Positions 34,779 through 43,698 of a stretch of DNA of 64,000 nt are shown piece after piece. A program made the position numbers and the translations under genes. The notes under the pieces were generated by a model. The model saw nothing but the letters and a program-made list of their open reading frames with translations. It ran no database searches and was not told the origin of the DNA. Positions within the stretch are counted from its first letter, which is position 1. Every line of letters starts with the position of its first letter. Source of the DNA: Streptomyces sp. NBC_00287 (GTDB lineage: Bacteria; Actinomycetota; Actinomycetes; Streptomycetales; Streptomycetaceae); contig NZ_CP108053.1 of NCBI RefSeq assembly GCF_036173105.1, forward strand, positions 2,790,001-2,854,000, given 5' to 3'.

Positions 34779-35975
34779 CTAGCGCCGTTCGACGGAGGCC
34801 TGGTAGTCGTCGGTGATGGAGCGCAGTTCGGTGGACACATCGCCGTCCAGGCGGTCGGCGAGGGCGCGTTCGGAGCGGTCCATCTTCCGGCCGGCCTGCA
34901 CGATCGCGGTGGTGACCGGCCGGCGCGCGTCCTCGTACCGGCGCAGCGCGGCCACCGGGTCGTCGCCCTCGGCGAGTTCGGCGGCCAGGGCGACGCCGTC
35001 GATGACGGCCTGGCTCGCGCCGTTCGCGCCGATCGGGTACATCGGGTGCGCGGCGTCGCCGAGCAGGGTGACCCGGTGCTCGCCCCAGGAGGGCAGCGGA
35101 TCGCGGTCCACCATCGGGTAGTGCAGGATCCGCGGGCTCGCCGCGAGCGTGGCGCGGATGTCCAGCCAGTCGAACTCCCAGTCCGCGAAGTGCGGCAGCA
35201 GGTCCTCCAACCTCCCGGGGCCGACACCGAAGGCGCCGTCGCTGCCGGGTTCGGACGCCAGGCACACCCAGTTGAGCAGCACCGTGCCACGCTCGGCGTG
35301 CGGGCGGGAGCAGGGGTAGGCCACGATCCGGGAGGCCCGCTCGTCGGCGGCGATGATCATCGTGCGTCCGTCGATGAACTCGGGCAGCTCGGTCAGCCCG
35401 CGCCACATCCGTACCGAGGTCGTGCGCAACGGCGGTTCGGCGGGATGTAGTTGGGCCCGTGCCACCGAGTGCAGTCCGTCCGCACCGATCAGCACGCCGG
35501 CCTCGGTCGTCGTCGCTTCACCGGACGGTGTGCGCAGGTGCACGTCCACCCGGTCGCGGGCGGGCTCGAACCCTCGCACCTCGGCCCCGGTGCGGATGGC
35601 GTCCGGGCCGAGGCGCTCGTGTACGGCGGCGAGCAGCAGGAGTTGCAACTCGCCGCGGTGGATGGAGTACTGAGGTGCCGGATGACCGGCCGGCAGGCCC
35701 CTGGGCTCGGCCCACAGGGTGGCGCCGCGCTGGTTGAGGTAGCGGTGCTCGCGGGTGGGGATGCCGGTGGCCGCGAGGGCGTCACCGAGGCCGAGCCCGA
35801 TGAGCTCGGCCACCGCTGCGGGCTGGATGTTGATCCCGACTCCGAGCGGCTGGATCTCCGACGCGCTCTCCAGGACGGTGGCGGTCAGTCCGCGGGCGTG
35901 CAGGGCCAGGGCGGCGGTGAGCCCTCCGATGCCGGCGCCGGCAATCACGATGCCGGACGGGGCTGCCTTGGTCAT
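34779..35975 (-). CDS. phzS: PhzS-like flavin-dependent phenazine hydroxylase
   Basis: The 398-residue class A FAD monooxygenase closely resembles Pseudomonas PhzS (402 residues) along its length. Shared segments include IAGAGIGGL, PLGVGINIQPAAV, QYSIHRGELQ, VLIGADGLHS and LLGDAAHPMYPIGANGASQ. PhzS decarboxylates and hydroxylates phenazine-1-carboxylate to 1-hydroxyphenazine. Acting twice on the 1,6-dicarboxylate it would give 1,6-dihydroxyphenazine. The ATG at 35975 is preferred because AAAGGTGA lies 6 nt upstream; a GTG at 35987 is less likely. It sits between an ABM protein and the prenyltransferase, consistent with preparing the aromatic acceptor. Confidence 0.9.
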   Translation of the reverse strand: MTKAAPSGIVIAGAGIGGLTAALALHARGLTATVLESASEIQPLGVGINIQPAAVAELIGLGLGDALAATGIPTREHRYLNQRGATLWAEPRGLPAGHPAPQYSIHRGELQLLLLAAVHERLGPDAIRTGAEVRGFEPARDRVDVHLRTPSGEATTTEAGVLIGADGLHSVARAQLHPAEPPLRTTSVRMWRGLTELPEFIDGRTMIIAADERASRIVAYPCSRPHAERGTVLLNWVCLASEPGSDGAFGVGPGRLEDLLPHFADWEFDWLDIRATLAASPRILHYPMVDRDPLPSWGEHRVTLLGDAAHPMYPIGANGASQAVIDGVALAAELAEGDDPVAALRRYEDARRPVTTAIVQAGRKMDRSERALADRLDGDVSTELRSITDDYQASVERR

Positions 35976-36017
35976 GGCGGCTGTCACCTTTCTGCGCAGG
36001 TGAGTGCGCGGGGTGGG

Positions 36018-36347
36018 TCAGTCGGCGGCGGTCACCGAGACCACCGAGTACATTCCCGGCGCGGGCTTGCCGAGGCCGGCCGCGCGCTGGGCGTATTCCT
36101 GGGCGACCGGGTCGGCGAGCGTGGCCTGGACGGCGTCGGGGCCGGTCCACTGGGCGTAGTTCACGACCCGGCCGCCGTCCTTGGCGGCGAGGATGTGCGC
36201 CGACACAAAGCCGGGGCGGTGCCGGAAGAACTTGTCGAGGCCCTCGCCCAGCAGGGCGACGAGTTCGTCCTGCTTCCCCGGCTCCACTTCGAAGACGTTG
36301 ATCACGGTGACGAGATTGTCGTTCGCGCGAATTGTGGTTTCACTCAT
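36018..36347 (-). CDS. ABM-superfamily small protein (possible quinol monooxygenase)
   Basis: The 109-residue protein is a single ferredoxin-like ABM domain (VINVFEVEPGKQDELVALL then RRPGFVSAHI-like and YAQWTG segments). Such proteins oxidise aromatic substrates without cofactors or help related chemistry as homodimers. It is the first gene of the tailoring and mevalonate operon. The start lacks a good ribosome site, so expression could begin close to the promoter. A shared regulatory element lies 33 nt upstream. Confidence 0.8.
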   Translation of the reverse strand: MSETTIRANDNLVTVINVFEVEPGKQDELVALLGEGLDKFFRHRPGFVSAHILAAKDGGRVVNYAQWTGPDAVQATLADPVAQEYAQRAAGLGKPAPGMYSVVSVTAAD

Positions 36348-36380
36348 GCTGCCGAAACTAACGGCCCCCAAATGGCCCCG

Positions 36381-36413
36381 GCAATATATGCGTTGACTCA
36401 CGGGAATGCGCGC
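36381..36413 (-). promoter_or_regulatory. copy 1 of a shared element upstream of the tailoring/mevalonate operon
   Basis: On the minus strand it reads GCGCGCATTC, two variable bases, GTGAGTCA, a short variable stretch, then ATTGC. A second copy in the same relative orientation lies upstream of phzB (44268-44299). The TGAGTCA core is a near-palindrome and an AT-rich CATATAT run could supply a -10. A 10-nt GGGGTAATTC sequence follows at about 36429-36438 and recurs inverted near the other copy. Confidence 0.6.
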
Positions 36414-36435
36414 GCAATGACCATCGAGGGGTAAT

Positions 36436-38079
36436 TCAATTCCCGGTGGAGGTGTGTCGGACGGCGGTCAGGGAGGGCCGGTCGTCCAGGTGGAAGCCCT
36501 CGTAGCCGGCCGCGGTGATCTCGCGCAGCCGCTGCCGGTAGGCGCCGATGCCACCGAAGTAGAACAGCGTGCGCGGTTTGCGGCCGGGTATGTTCGAGCC
36601 GAAGATCCACGAGTCGGTCTGCGCGAAGAGGCTGTGCTCGGCCATCGCCCGGCACATACCGGTCCACTCCTCCTCGGCGGCGGCCGTCGCCTCGATCCGG
36701 GCGATGCCGCGCTGCTCGGCCGTACCCACCGTCTCGGCGATCCACTCGATCTGGGTCTCGAGACCCGGCGGCAGATTGCAGAACACGCTGCCGGGGCCGA
36801 ACACCATGAAGAGATTGGGGAATTCGTGCAGGGCGATCCCGAGGTAGCTGCTCGGGGTGTCACCCCAGTGCTCCTCCAGGGTCACTCCCCCGCGGCCGCG
36901 GATGTCCAGCTGGTGGTAGCTGCCCTCCATGGCGTCGAAGCCGGTCGCGAACACCAGCACATCCAGCTCGTGCTCGGTGCCGTCCTCGGTGACCACCCCG
37001 GCGGGGGTGATCCGCGCGATCGGGTTCTCCTTGGTGGACACCAGCGTCACGTTGTCGCGGTTGTACGTCTCGTAGTAGCCGGAATTGCAGATGGGCCGCT
37101 TCGCGTAGTAATCGGTCGGCGAGAGCTTGCGGGCGGTCTCCGGATCGCGCACGATCTGCCGGATCTTGGACCGGATGAAGGAGGCCGCCGCCTCGTTCGC
37201 CGCCGGGTCGAAGGCGAGGTCGGCGAAGGTGCCGAACATGAAGTGGAAGCCGTTGCCCGCCGCCCACGCCTGTTCGAAGACGCGCTCGCGTTCGGCCTCG
37301 GTCACACTCATCGCGGGCGTCTGGCTCTCCTCGAAGCCGCAGCCCACCCGCGAGTCGAAGACCTGCTCCCAGATCTGGTCGTAGTTCTCCCGGACCTCGG
37401 CCAGCCGGGCGTCGCTGAGCGGGCCGTCGCCGGAGGGGACGACGTACTGCGCGGAGCGCTGGAACACGGTCAGCTGCGCGGCCGTCTTCGCGGCGGCGCA
37501 GATGAACTGGGTGCCGGTGGAGCCGGTACCGACGACCCCGACCCGCTTGCCGGTGATGTCCAGGTCGGCGGGCCAGGCCCCGGTGTGGGTGATCCGGCCG
37601 GCGAAGCTGTCCCGGCCCTCGATGTCGGGGTAGTTGGCGCTCGACAGCGGGCCGAGCGCGCTGACCACGTACCGTGCGGTGAACTCCGCGCCGCCGCCGG
37701 TCCGCGCGGTCCACAGATTGCTCGCCTCGTCGAAGGCGAGCGACTCGATCGCCGTGTTCAGCTGGATGTCCCTGCGCAGGTCGTGCCGGTCGACGACGGC
37801 TTCCAGGTAGTCGAGGATCTCCGGCTGGGTGGCGTAGCGGGTCTTCCACTGCCACTCCTGGAGCATCTCCTTGTCGAAGGAGTAGCGGTAGACGACGCTG
37901 TCGACGTCCGCGGCCGCTCCTGGGTACCGGTTCCAGTACCAGGTGCCGCCGATACCGCCGGCCTTGTCGAAGGCCCGTACGGTGAGGCCGACTTCGTCAC
38001 GCAGCTTGTGCAGCATGTAGATACCGGCGATGCCGGCTCCGATGACGATGGCGTCGAGAGGGGTCGGTCGATCGGTCAT
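36436..38079 (-). CDS. class B flavin monooxygenase (BVMO-like), candidate phenazine N-oxygenase
   Basis: The 547-residue protein has two Rossmann motifs, GAGIAG (residues 14-19) and GTGSTG (about 184-189). It also has the Baeyer-Villiger fingerprint FAGRITHTGAWP (residues 159-170) and the ATGFD motif near residue 382, so it uses FAD and NADPH. In phenazine pathways of Nocardiopsis and Lysobacter (NaphzNO1, LaPhzNO1), from memory, BVMO-like proteins N-oxygenate the ring to make iodinin or myxin types. That is the best guess here; oxidation of the prenyl chain or a ketone is the alternative. It is the last gene of the phz operon, 34 nt after phzG. Confidence 0.88.
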   Translation of the reverse strand: MTDRPTPLDAIVIGAGIAGIYMLHKLRDEVGLTVRAFDKAGGIGGTWYWNRYPGAAADVDSVVYRYSFDKEMLQEWQWKTRYATQPEILDYLEAVVDRHDLRRDIQLNTAIESLAFDEASNLWTARTGGGAEFTARYVVSALGPLSSANYPDIEGRDSFAGRITHTGAWPADLDITGKRVGVVGTGSTGTQFICAAAKTAAQLTVFQRSAQYVVPSGDGPLSDARLAEVRENYDQIWEQVFDSRVGCGFEESQTPAMSVTEAERERVFEQAWAAGNGFHFMFGTFADLAFDPAANEAAASFIRSKIRQIVRDPETARKLSPTDYYAKRPICNSGYYETYNRDNVTLVSTKENPIARITPAGVVTEDGTEHELDVLVFATGFDAMEGSYHQLDIRGRGGVTLEEHWGDTPSSYLGIALHEFPNLFMVFGPGSVFCNLPPGLETQIEWIAETVGTAEQRGIARIEATAAAEEEWTGMCRAMAEHSLFAQTDSWIFGSNIPGRKPRTLFYFGGIGAYRQRLREITAAGYEGFHLDDRPSLTAVRHTSTGN

Positions 38080-38113
38080 GACGGCCTTTCGGTCGGGGAG
38101 GTGACACAGGCTC

Positions 38114-38749
38114 TTAGGGCTGGAGCTTGCGGACGTGCCAGCCGGTGGTCGTCCGCTCGTAGCGCAGTCGGCGGTGCAGACGGCTTTCGGCGGCGGACCA
38201 GAACTCGACGGAGTGCGGGCGCAGCCGGTAGCCGGTGAAGCGCTCCGGTCGCGGCAGCGGGGTGCCGAGGGCGGCGTACCGGTCGGCGTCGTCCAGGAGG
38301 TGCTGGGGGTCGTCGAGCGCGTCGCTCTGCCGGGAGGCGGTGGTCATCGGGTGCAGACCGGGTGCGCGGCCGTGCCACAGCCGGTCGTTGTCCGCGTCGT
38401 CGAGTGCCGCGACGGGGCCCGAGACACACAGTTGCTGTCCCGTCTCCCGCCAGTACAGCAGGCCCGAGGCCCAGCCGGTCTCGGCGATCTCGCGCCCTTT
38501 GCGGCTGGTGCTGTGGCTGGTGAACAGCAGTCCCTCGGCGGACACATCGAGGACGGCGACGATCCGGCTGGAGCATCGCCCGCGGCGGTCGGCGGTGGCC
38601 AGGGCCAGGGCGTACGGCTCTCGCACGCCGCCTTCGACGGCCGCCGCCAGCCATTTCAGGGCCAGCGGCATCGGCTCCGCCGGCGGATCGTCGTACTCGG
38701 GGAAGTCGAGGTCCACGGCTCCGGTGAGGCTCTCCAGTTTGCTGCTCAT
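38114..38749 (-). CDS. phzG: PhzG, FMN-dependent phenazine-forming oxidase
   Basis: The 211-residue protein is a pyridoxamine-phosphate-oxidase-fold flavoenzyme with the FMN segments SSRIVAVLDVSAEGLLFTSH and YWRETGQQLCVSGPV and a C-terminal RLHRRLRYERT stretch. PhzG oxidises hexahydrophenazine intermediates to aromatic phenazine acids. ATG 38749 has a GGGGGAC site. It begins 10 nt after phzF. Confidence 0.93.
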   Translation of the reverse strand: MSSKLESLTGAVDLDFPEYDDPPAEPMPLALKWLAAAVEGGVREPYALALATADRRGRCSSRIVAVLDVSAEGLLFTSHSTSRKGREIAETGWASGLLYWRETGQQLCVSGPVAALDDADNDRLWHGRAPGLHPMTTASRQSDALDDPQHLLDDADRYAALGTPLPRPERFTGYRLRPHSVEFWSAAESRLHRRLRYERTTTGWHVRKLQP

Positions 38750-38759
38750 CTGTCCCCCG

Positions 38760-39932
38760 TCAGACGTGGATGGTGCCTTCGGCGGCGACCGCGCCGTAGC
38801 CGCTGACCCGGATGCGGGTGAGTTCTCCGGCGGAGTCGACGGTGGCCTCGGCGAACATGACCGAGCGGCGTCCGAGCCGGACTCCCTGGTGGATCTCGAT
38901 GGTCTTGCCGTACTCGACCAGGTGGTGGCGGGCCAGGTGGACGGCGAGCGGTCCGGCCGCGGAGCCGGTGGCTGCGTCCTCGACCACGCCGTAGGCGGGC
39001 GAGAACATCCGGGTCTGCCAGCGCTCGCCGTCCGGGGCGAAGCAGTTGGCGGCCATGTCGGGGAAGGCGGCCAGCGCCCGGTGGTCGGGGTGCAGGGCGT
39101 CGAGGGCCGCGACATCGGGCAGCCCGACGAAGACATGCCGGGGGCCGTTGCGGTAGATCTCGACCGGCAGGGTGGAGGAGTCCACGCCGAGCGCGGCGAG
39201 CAGGGCCTCGGCGTGCTCGTAGGGGTGCCACTCGGGGATGGGCTGGCTCATGGACGCATGCGCCACGTCCTTGCCGGGGGTGCGGACGATGTCGAACGGC
39301 ACGACGCCCATCGCGGTCTCGAAGCGCAGGGTGTCCGTCCGGGCGTCCAGGGCGACCGCCACGGCCGTACCGAGCAACGGGTGTCCGGCGAAGGGCAGTT
39401 CGTTGACCGGGGTGAAGATCCGCACCCGCAGGTCCGCGTCGCCGGTGGGCGGCAGCAGGAAGGTCACCTCGGAAAGGTTCATCTCCCTTGCGATGCGCTG
39501 CATCTGAGCTGCCGTCAGGTCGGAGGCGGCGAAGAACACCGCGACCGGATTGCCCAGCAGGGGTTCGCTCGCGAAGGCGTCCACGACGACGTACCGGTGC
39601 CCGGCGCCCCGGTCCCGGCCGGGCCCGCGGACCGCGGCCTGCACCTCGAACCGTTCGCGGTGCGTCACCGGGCCGCCGATCAGTGTCGCGGCCTTGTTCT
39701 CGGGCAGTGCGTCGGGGCGCTCACCGTCCCAGACCATGACGGCGCCCCAGCGGTTGCCGGTCCGGTCGGCGATCCAGAACTTCTCGTGCAGGCCCGCGAC
39801 CTGCTTCCAGGTGTCGACGACGTCGTCCTCGGTGAGATGCCGCTCAAGACCGTCCACCGTGGCGGGGCTGCCGTCCAGGTCCCACCAGGCGATCTCCAGG
39901 TTGGTCGGCAACTTCGGCTCCTGTGCGTTCAT
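38760..39932 (-). CDS. phzF: PhzF isomerase fused to an N-terminal ABM/YdhR-like domain
   Basis: Residues about 112-390 form a complete PhzF of the usual 278-residue size, with catalytic Glu at 155 (MNLSEVTF, equivalent to Glu45), His in FAGHPLLG and Asp in DAATGSAAGPL. PhzF isomerises trans-2,3-dihydro-3-hydroxyanthranilate before dimerisation. The first 110 residues are an extra domain with segments KFWIADRTGNRWGAVMVW and GGPVTHRERFEVQAAV, resembling YdhR-like monooxygenase or ferredoxin-fold proteins. The ATG at 39932 overlaps the phzE stop as ATGA, so the fusion is the natural product of this start. Confidence 0.92.
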   Translation of the reverse strand: MNAQEPKLPTNLEIAWWDLDGSPATVDGLERHLTEDDVVDTWKQVAGLHEKFWIADRTGNRWGAVMVWDGERPDALPENKAATLIGGPVTHRERFEVQAAVRGPGRDRGAGHRYVVVDAFASEPLLGNPVAVFFAASDLTAAQMQRIAREMNLSEVTFLLPPTGDADLRVRIFTPVNELPFAGHPLLGTAVAVALDARTDTLRFETAMGVVPFDIVRTPGKDVAHASMSQPIPEWHPYEHAEALLAALGVDSSTLPVEIYRNGPRHVFVGLPDVAALDALHPDHRALAAFPDMAANCFAPDGERWQTRMFSPAYGVVEDAATGSAAGPLAVHLARHHLVEYGKTIEIHQGVRLGRRSVMFAEATVDSAGELTRIRVSGYGAVAAEGTIHV

Positions 39933-41803
39933 TTGCTCAGCACCCATTCGGTGAGGTCGGTGAGGATTCGCGGTCCGTCGACGGTGAGCAGCGACTCGGG
40001 GTGGAACTGGAGCGAGGCGAACCGCGGGCCGCGCAGCGCGTGCACCTCACCGGCGTCCGGATCGCGGCTGATCTCCACTTCGCCGGCGGGTTCGGTGTCG
40101 TGCCGGTCGGCGTCGGCGCGGGCCTCGAAGGTGTTGTAGAAGCCCACGCGTTCCGCCCTGCCGAACAGCTCGATGCGCCGCTGTACGCCCTGGTTGGGGC
40201 GGCTGCGCCGGACCAGGGGCAGGCCGAGGTGCCGGCACAGCACCTGGTGGCTCAGACAGACGGCCAGCATCGGGCGCCGCTCGGCCAGCAGTTCACCGAT
40301 GGTCCGGTCCAGCGCGGCGATCTTCGGATCGTCCAGGGCGCAGGGGTCGCCGGGTCCGGGCCCTACGACGACCAGGTCGTGGTCGCGGGTCTCGTACGGC
40401 TCGTCGTAGCGCCGTACGGTGACCGCGAGTCCAAGGGCCCGCAGCTGGTGTTCGAGCATCGAGGTGAAGGTGTCCTCGGCGTCGACGACCAGCACCTTGT
40501 GGCCGTCGAGACGCTTGGAGCGGGCGTAGCGTACGGCGTCGCCCGTAGTCCAGAAGTCGGCGATGCCGTCGTTGCGGCGCGTGAGGTGGCCGAGGACCTC
40601 GGGGTGGTCGGCGAAGCGCGGGCCGCGCTCGCCCTGGCCGAAGGCGGCCAGCAGCGTGGCGGCCTTCGCCCTGGTCTCGGCGACCTCTGCCGTCGGGTCG
40701 GAGTGCCGCACGAGGGTGGACCCGACCGAGAGGGCCAGGCGTCCGGCGGGGTCGATGGCGGCGGTGCGGATGAGGATGGCGGAGTCCAGCGTCCGCAGGC
40801 CTTCCGCGTCGGTGCCGACCAGGCCGATGATGCCGCTGTAGTAGCCGCGCCCTTCGGGCTCGTAGCGCTGGATCACCCGGGCCGCGCTCTCGACGGGGCT
40901 GCCGGTCACCGTGGGCGCGAACATCGTCTCCCGCAGCACCTCGGGTATGCCCCGGTCGGTGCGCCCCCGGATGTGGTACTCGGTGTGCGCGACCCGGGCC
41001 ATCTCCTTCAGGTGCGGGCCGGTCACCTGCACCGTTCCCGGCGCACAGAGCCGGCACATCATCTTCAGTTCCTCGTCGACCACCATGTACAGCTCCTCGG
41101 CCTCCTTGCGGTCGGTGAGGAACTCGGTGACGCCGTGCAGCGTCGGACCGCCGTCGGGATACCGGTAGGTGCCGCTGATCGGGTTCATCAGGGCGATATC
41201 GCCGGTCAGCCCGACATGCCGCTCGGGAGAGGCGCCGACCAGGGTCACGCCGCGGCTGCGCACCAGGAACGTCCAGTACGCCCCCCGCTCACCGGCGAGC
41301 AGTGCCCGGAACGCCGACAGGGCGACGTCGGGGCCGTAGTCGGTGAGGTCCGCGAGGTAGGTGCGCTTGATGACGAAGTTGGCGCCCTGCCCGGTGCCGA
41401 TCTCGTCGGCGAGCACGGCTTCGACGGTACGGGCGTATGCGGCGTCGTCGGCGTCGAAGTGCCCGCCGGTCAGCGCGACCTGGCGGCGCGGCAGCCGGGC
41501 CAGCGCCGCGGGGACGGAGTGGTGCTCCTCGCCGGTCACCGTCATCGCGATGAGCGGGGTGCCGTCGTCGGGCGCGGGGTGGCCGCGCTCGGCGAGCTGG
41601 CGGTAGGGGACGACGATCAGCAGGTCGCTGCGGGCGGTGCCGGTGCCCGGCTGCCGACCGAGGTCGATCGCGTCGAGCGACTTGGGGTGCCCCACCGTCC
41701 CGGTGACCACCTGGACGCCGCGCTCGTGCTCGCCCGCCCGGCAGATCAGCGCGTAGTCGCCGACGGTACCGCGCAGTACGGCGTCGAGCAGATCCTCGGT
41801 CAC
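39929..41803 (-). CDS. phzE: PhzE, 2-amino-2-desoxyisochorismate synthase
   Basis: The 624-residue protein joins a chorismate-utilising domain (residues about 1-410, with PISGTYRYP, KEAEELYMVVDEE and YYSGIIGLV segments) to a class I glutamine amidotransferase domain. The latter has catalytic Cys in AVCLSHQVLC and His-Glu in QFHPES. It converts chorismate and glutamine-derived ammonia to ADIC, the first committed phenazine step. Start and stop overlap phzD and phzF by 4 nt each. Confidence 0.95.
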   Translation of the reverse strand: MTEDLLDAVLRGTVGDYALICRAGEHERGVQVVTGTVGHPKSLDAIDLGRQPGTGTARSDLLIVVPYRQLAERGHPAPDDGTPLIAMTVTGEEHHSVPAALARLPRRQVALTGGHFDADDAAYARTVEAVLADEIGTGQGANFVIKRTYLADLTDYGPDVALSAFRALLAGERGAYWTFLVRSRGVTLVGASPERHVGLTGDIALMNPISGTYRYPDGGPTLHGVTEFLTDRKEAEELYMVVDEELKMMCRLCAPGTVQVTGPHLKEMARVAHTEYHIRGRTDRGIPEVLRETMFAPTVTGSPVESAARVIQRYEPEGRGYYSGIIGLVGTDAEGLRTLDSAILIRTAAIDPAGRLALSVGSTLVRHSDPTAEVAETRAKAATLLAAFGQGERGPRFADHPEVLGHLTRRNDGIADFWTTGDAVRYARSKRLDGHKVLVVDAEDTFTSMLEHQLRALGLAVTVRRYDEPYETRDHDLVVVGPGPGDPCALDDPKIAALDRTIGELLAERRPMLAVCLSHQVLCRHLGLPLVRRSRPNQGVQRRIELFGRAERVGFYNTFEARADADRHDTEPAGEVEISRDPDAGEVHALRGPRFASLQFHPESLLTVDGPRILTDLTEWVLSK

Positions 41804-42423
41804 GACACCAGCTCCTCGGCCGTGGCGACCCTGGCGCAGCAGTTCGCCGTGTATTCCAGGGTCAGCCGGTGCCGGTCCGCGCAGAAGTCGCCGATGGTGT
41901 CGCCGGCGAGGAAGACCTGGATGTCGTTGCTGTAGGCCTCCAGTGCGGTGGTGAGGATGCCGACATGCCCGAACACCCCGCAGACGAGGAGCTGGTCACG
42001 TCCTGCCGCCCGCATCCGCTCCAGCAGGTCGGTGCGGAAGAACGCGCTGTAGCGCCATTTGACGAATGTCCAGTCGCCGTCGCCCGGGGTGAGCTCGGCG
42101 GTGATCGCGCGGTCGGCCTCGGCGCTGGTCATGCCCGGTCCCCAGAAGTCCCGGAGCAGGCCCCGGTCCTGAGGGGTCATCCGGCCCGGCTGAGCTGTGT
42201 AGGCGATCTGGACGCCGCGGTCGGCGCAGCGCTTGCGCAGTCCGGCCGCCCGGTCGACGAGCCGGGAGCGCATGCCCGGTTCGAAGGCGCCGAGGAAGTA
42301 GTTCTGCATGTCGTGGACGAGCAGCACGGCGCGGCTCGGCTCGACGCGCCAGCCGACTCGGTCGGCCGGCATGTCGGGCCGGCCGGGCAGGTCGTACGGA
42401 TCAACCTTTAGGGCGATGCTCAT
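41800..42423 (-). CDS. phzD: PhzD, isochorismatase-type ADIC hydrolase
   Basis: The 207-residue enzyme removes pyruvate from ADIC to give trans-2,3-dihydro-3-hydroxyanthranilate. Catalytic Asp38 is in VHDMQNYF and Lys122 in VKWRYSAFF, the same numbering as Pseudomonas PhzD. The GVFGHVGILTTALEAY segment forms the active-site cysteine-region equivalent. The ATG has an AGAAGGGG site and overlaps the phzC stop as ATGA. Confidence 0.95.
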   Translation of the reverse strand: MSIALKVDPYDLPGRPDMPADRVGWRVEPSRAVLLVHDMQNYFLGAFEPGMRSRLVDRAAGLRKRCADRGVQIAYTAQPGRMTPQDRGLLRDFWGPGMTSAEADRAITAELTPGDGDWTFVKWRYSAFFRTDLLERMRAAGRDQLLVCGVFGHVGILTTALEAYSNDIQVFLAGDTIGDFCADRHRLTLEYTANCCARVATAEELVS

Positions 42424-43646
42424 GACAATCCCCTTCTGGTGAGAACGGACTCGCCCTGCGGGCCGCCGACGGCCGACCATGCCGTGACGACCTCCATGGC
42501 CTGCGCCGGATCGAGCCGTGGATCGCACAGGCTCGGCGCGCCCCCGGCGGGATGCCCGGGGTCCGGCTCGGTCCCGACGCACTCACCGACCGCGTAGGGA
42601 CTGGCCTCCAGATGGAGCCCGTGTCCCCGCACCCCCGCCTGGGCCAGCGCGGCCGTGAACCGGCGCACCTCGTCGACCGCGGTCGCCACATGCCGGGTCT
42701 TGGTTCCGTCCCGGCGCTTGATCGTGTTGGCGTGCAGGGGGTCGCACAGCCACAGCACCGGGTGGCCCGCGTCCCGGACCGCGCGGGCGAGGGCGGGCAG
42801 CCGTTCGGTGACGGCGGCCGGGCCCATCCGTACGATCAGCGCCAGCCGGCCGGGTTCGCGGCGCGGGTCCAGGCGCCCGCACAGGCCGAGCAGTTCGCCG
42901 GGTGTCATGCCCGGACCCACCTTGCAGGCGACCGGGTTGACGACCCCGGCCAGCAGATCGACATGGGCGCCCTCGAGCTGCCGGGTGCGCTCGCCGATCC
43001 ACGGCCAGTGGGTCGAGCCGAGCAGCGTGCCGCCGTCGACCGGGCGCAGCTGCGGCTGTTCGTAGTCCAGCAGCAGGGCCTCGTGACTCGTCCACAGCGG
43101 GGTCTCGCCGTCCCGGTGCGGGCGGTCACTGTCGGTGCGCCAGCCGAGGTGCTGCATCGTCTCGCGGGCCGTCATGAAGCACATGAGCAGCCGCAGCGGG
43201 TCCGGGCGCCGGCTGTCCGCGTCGGGCGCGGGGAGGTTGACCATGTGGCCGCGGTAGACGGGGAGTTTGCCGACGCCGTCGATCTCCTCGACGGACGCCG
43301 AGCGGGGTTTGGCGAACTGTCCGGCGATCCGGCCGACCCGGATCACCGGCAGGCCCGCGCGAGCGCCCATCGTCTCGGCGAGCCGGTGCGCCAGGGCCGA
43401 CTTGGCGTCGATGTGCGTCTTTCGGCATTCGTCGGGGTGTTCGGCGCAGTCGCCGACCTGGAGGACCAGCGCCTCGCCGCGCGCCGCCGCGGCCAGTGAC
43501 CGGCGCAGCGCGCGGACCTGTGCCACGCCGACGAGAGGATCGGTGGCCGCCAGGACATTGCGCACCTGGGCGACCTGGTGGAGATCATTCCATTCGGGCT
43601 GCTGGGCAGCGGGGAGCCGCGGCGGCAAGGAGCGTTGGTGTTTCAC
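42420..43646 (-). CDS. phzC: PhzC, class II DAHP synthase
   Basis: The 408-residue enzyme condenses PEP and erythrose-4-phosphate. Class II features include LQVGDCAEHPDECR, the RVGRIAGQFAKPRS segment, and a C-terminal GVRGHGLHLEAS metal-site segment. A phenazine-dedicated copy raises shikimate flux independent of housekeeping feedback. It starts with GTG and has a weak ribosome site, 52 nt after phzB. Confidence 0.94.
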   Translation of the reverse strand: MKHQRSLPPRLPAAQQPEWNDLHQVAQVRNVLAATDPLVGVAQVRALRRSLAAAARGEALVLQVGDCAEHPDECRKTHIDAKSALAHRLAETMGARAGLPVIRVGRIAGQFAKPRSASVEEIDGVGKLPVYRGHMVNLPAPDADSRRPDPLRLLMCFMTARETMQHLGWRTDSDRPHRDGETPLWTSHEALLLDYEQPQLRPVDGGTLLGSTHWPWIGERTRQLEGAHVDLLAGVVNPVACKVGPGMTPGELLGLCGRLDPRREPGRLALIVRMGPAAVTERLPALARAVRDAGHPVLWLCDPLHANTIKRRDGTKTRHVATAVDEVRRFTAALAQAGVRGHGLHLEASPYAVGECVGTEPDPGHPAGGAPSLCDPRLDPAQAMEVVTAWSAVGGPQGESVLTRRGLS

Positions 43647-43698
43647 TATTGAACCAACCCCCGGTCAGCGGAGTTCGAGACGGCGGTACGCTGCCGAT

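Noticed and set aside
36458..38075. Plus-strand reading frames opposite the BVMO gene
   Set aside because: They show shadow composition with Arg/Gly/Val-rich stretches, and the minus-strand protein has both Rossmann motifs and the BVMO fingerprint.
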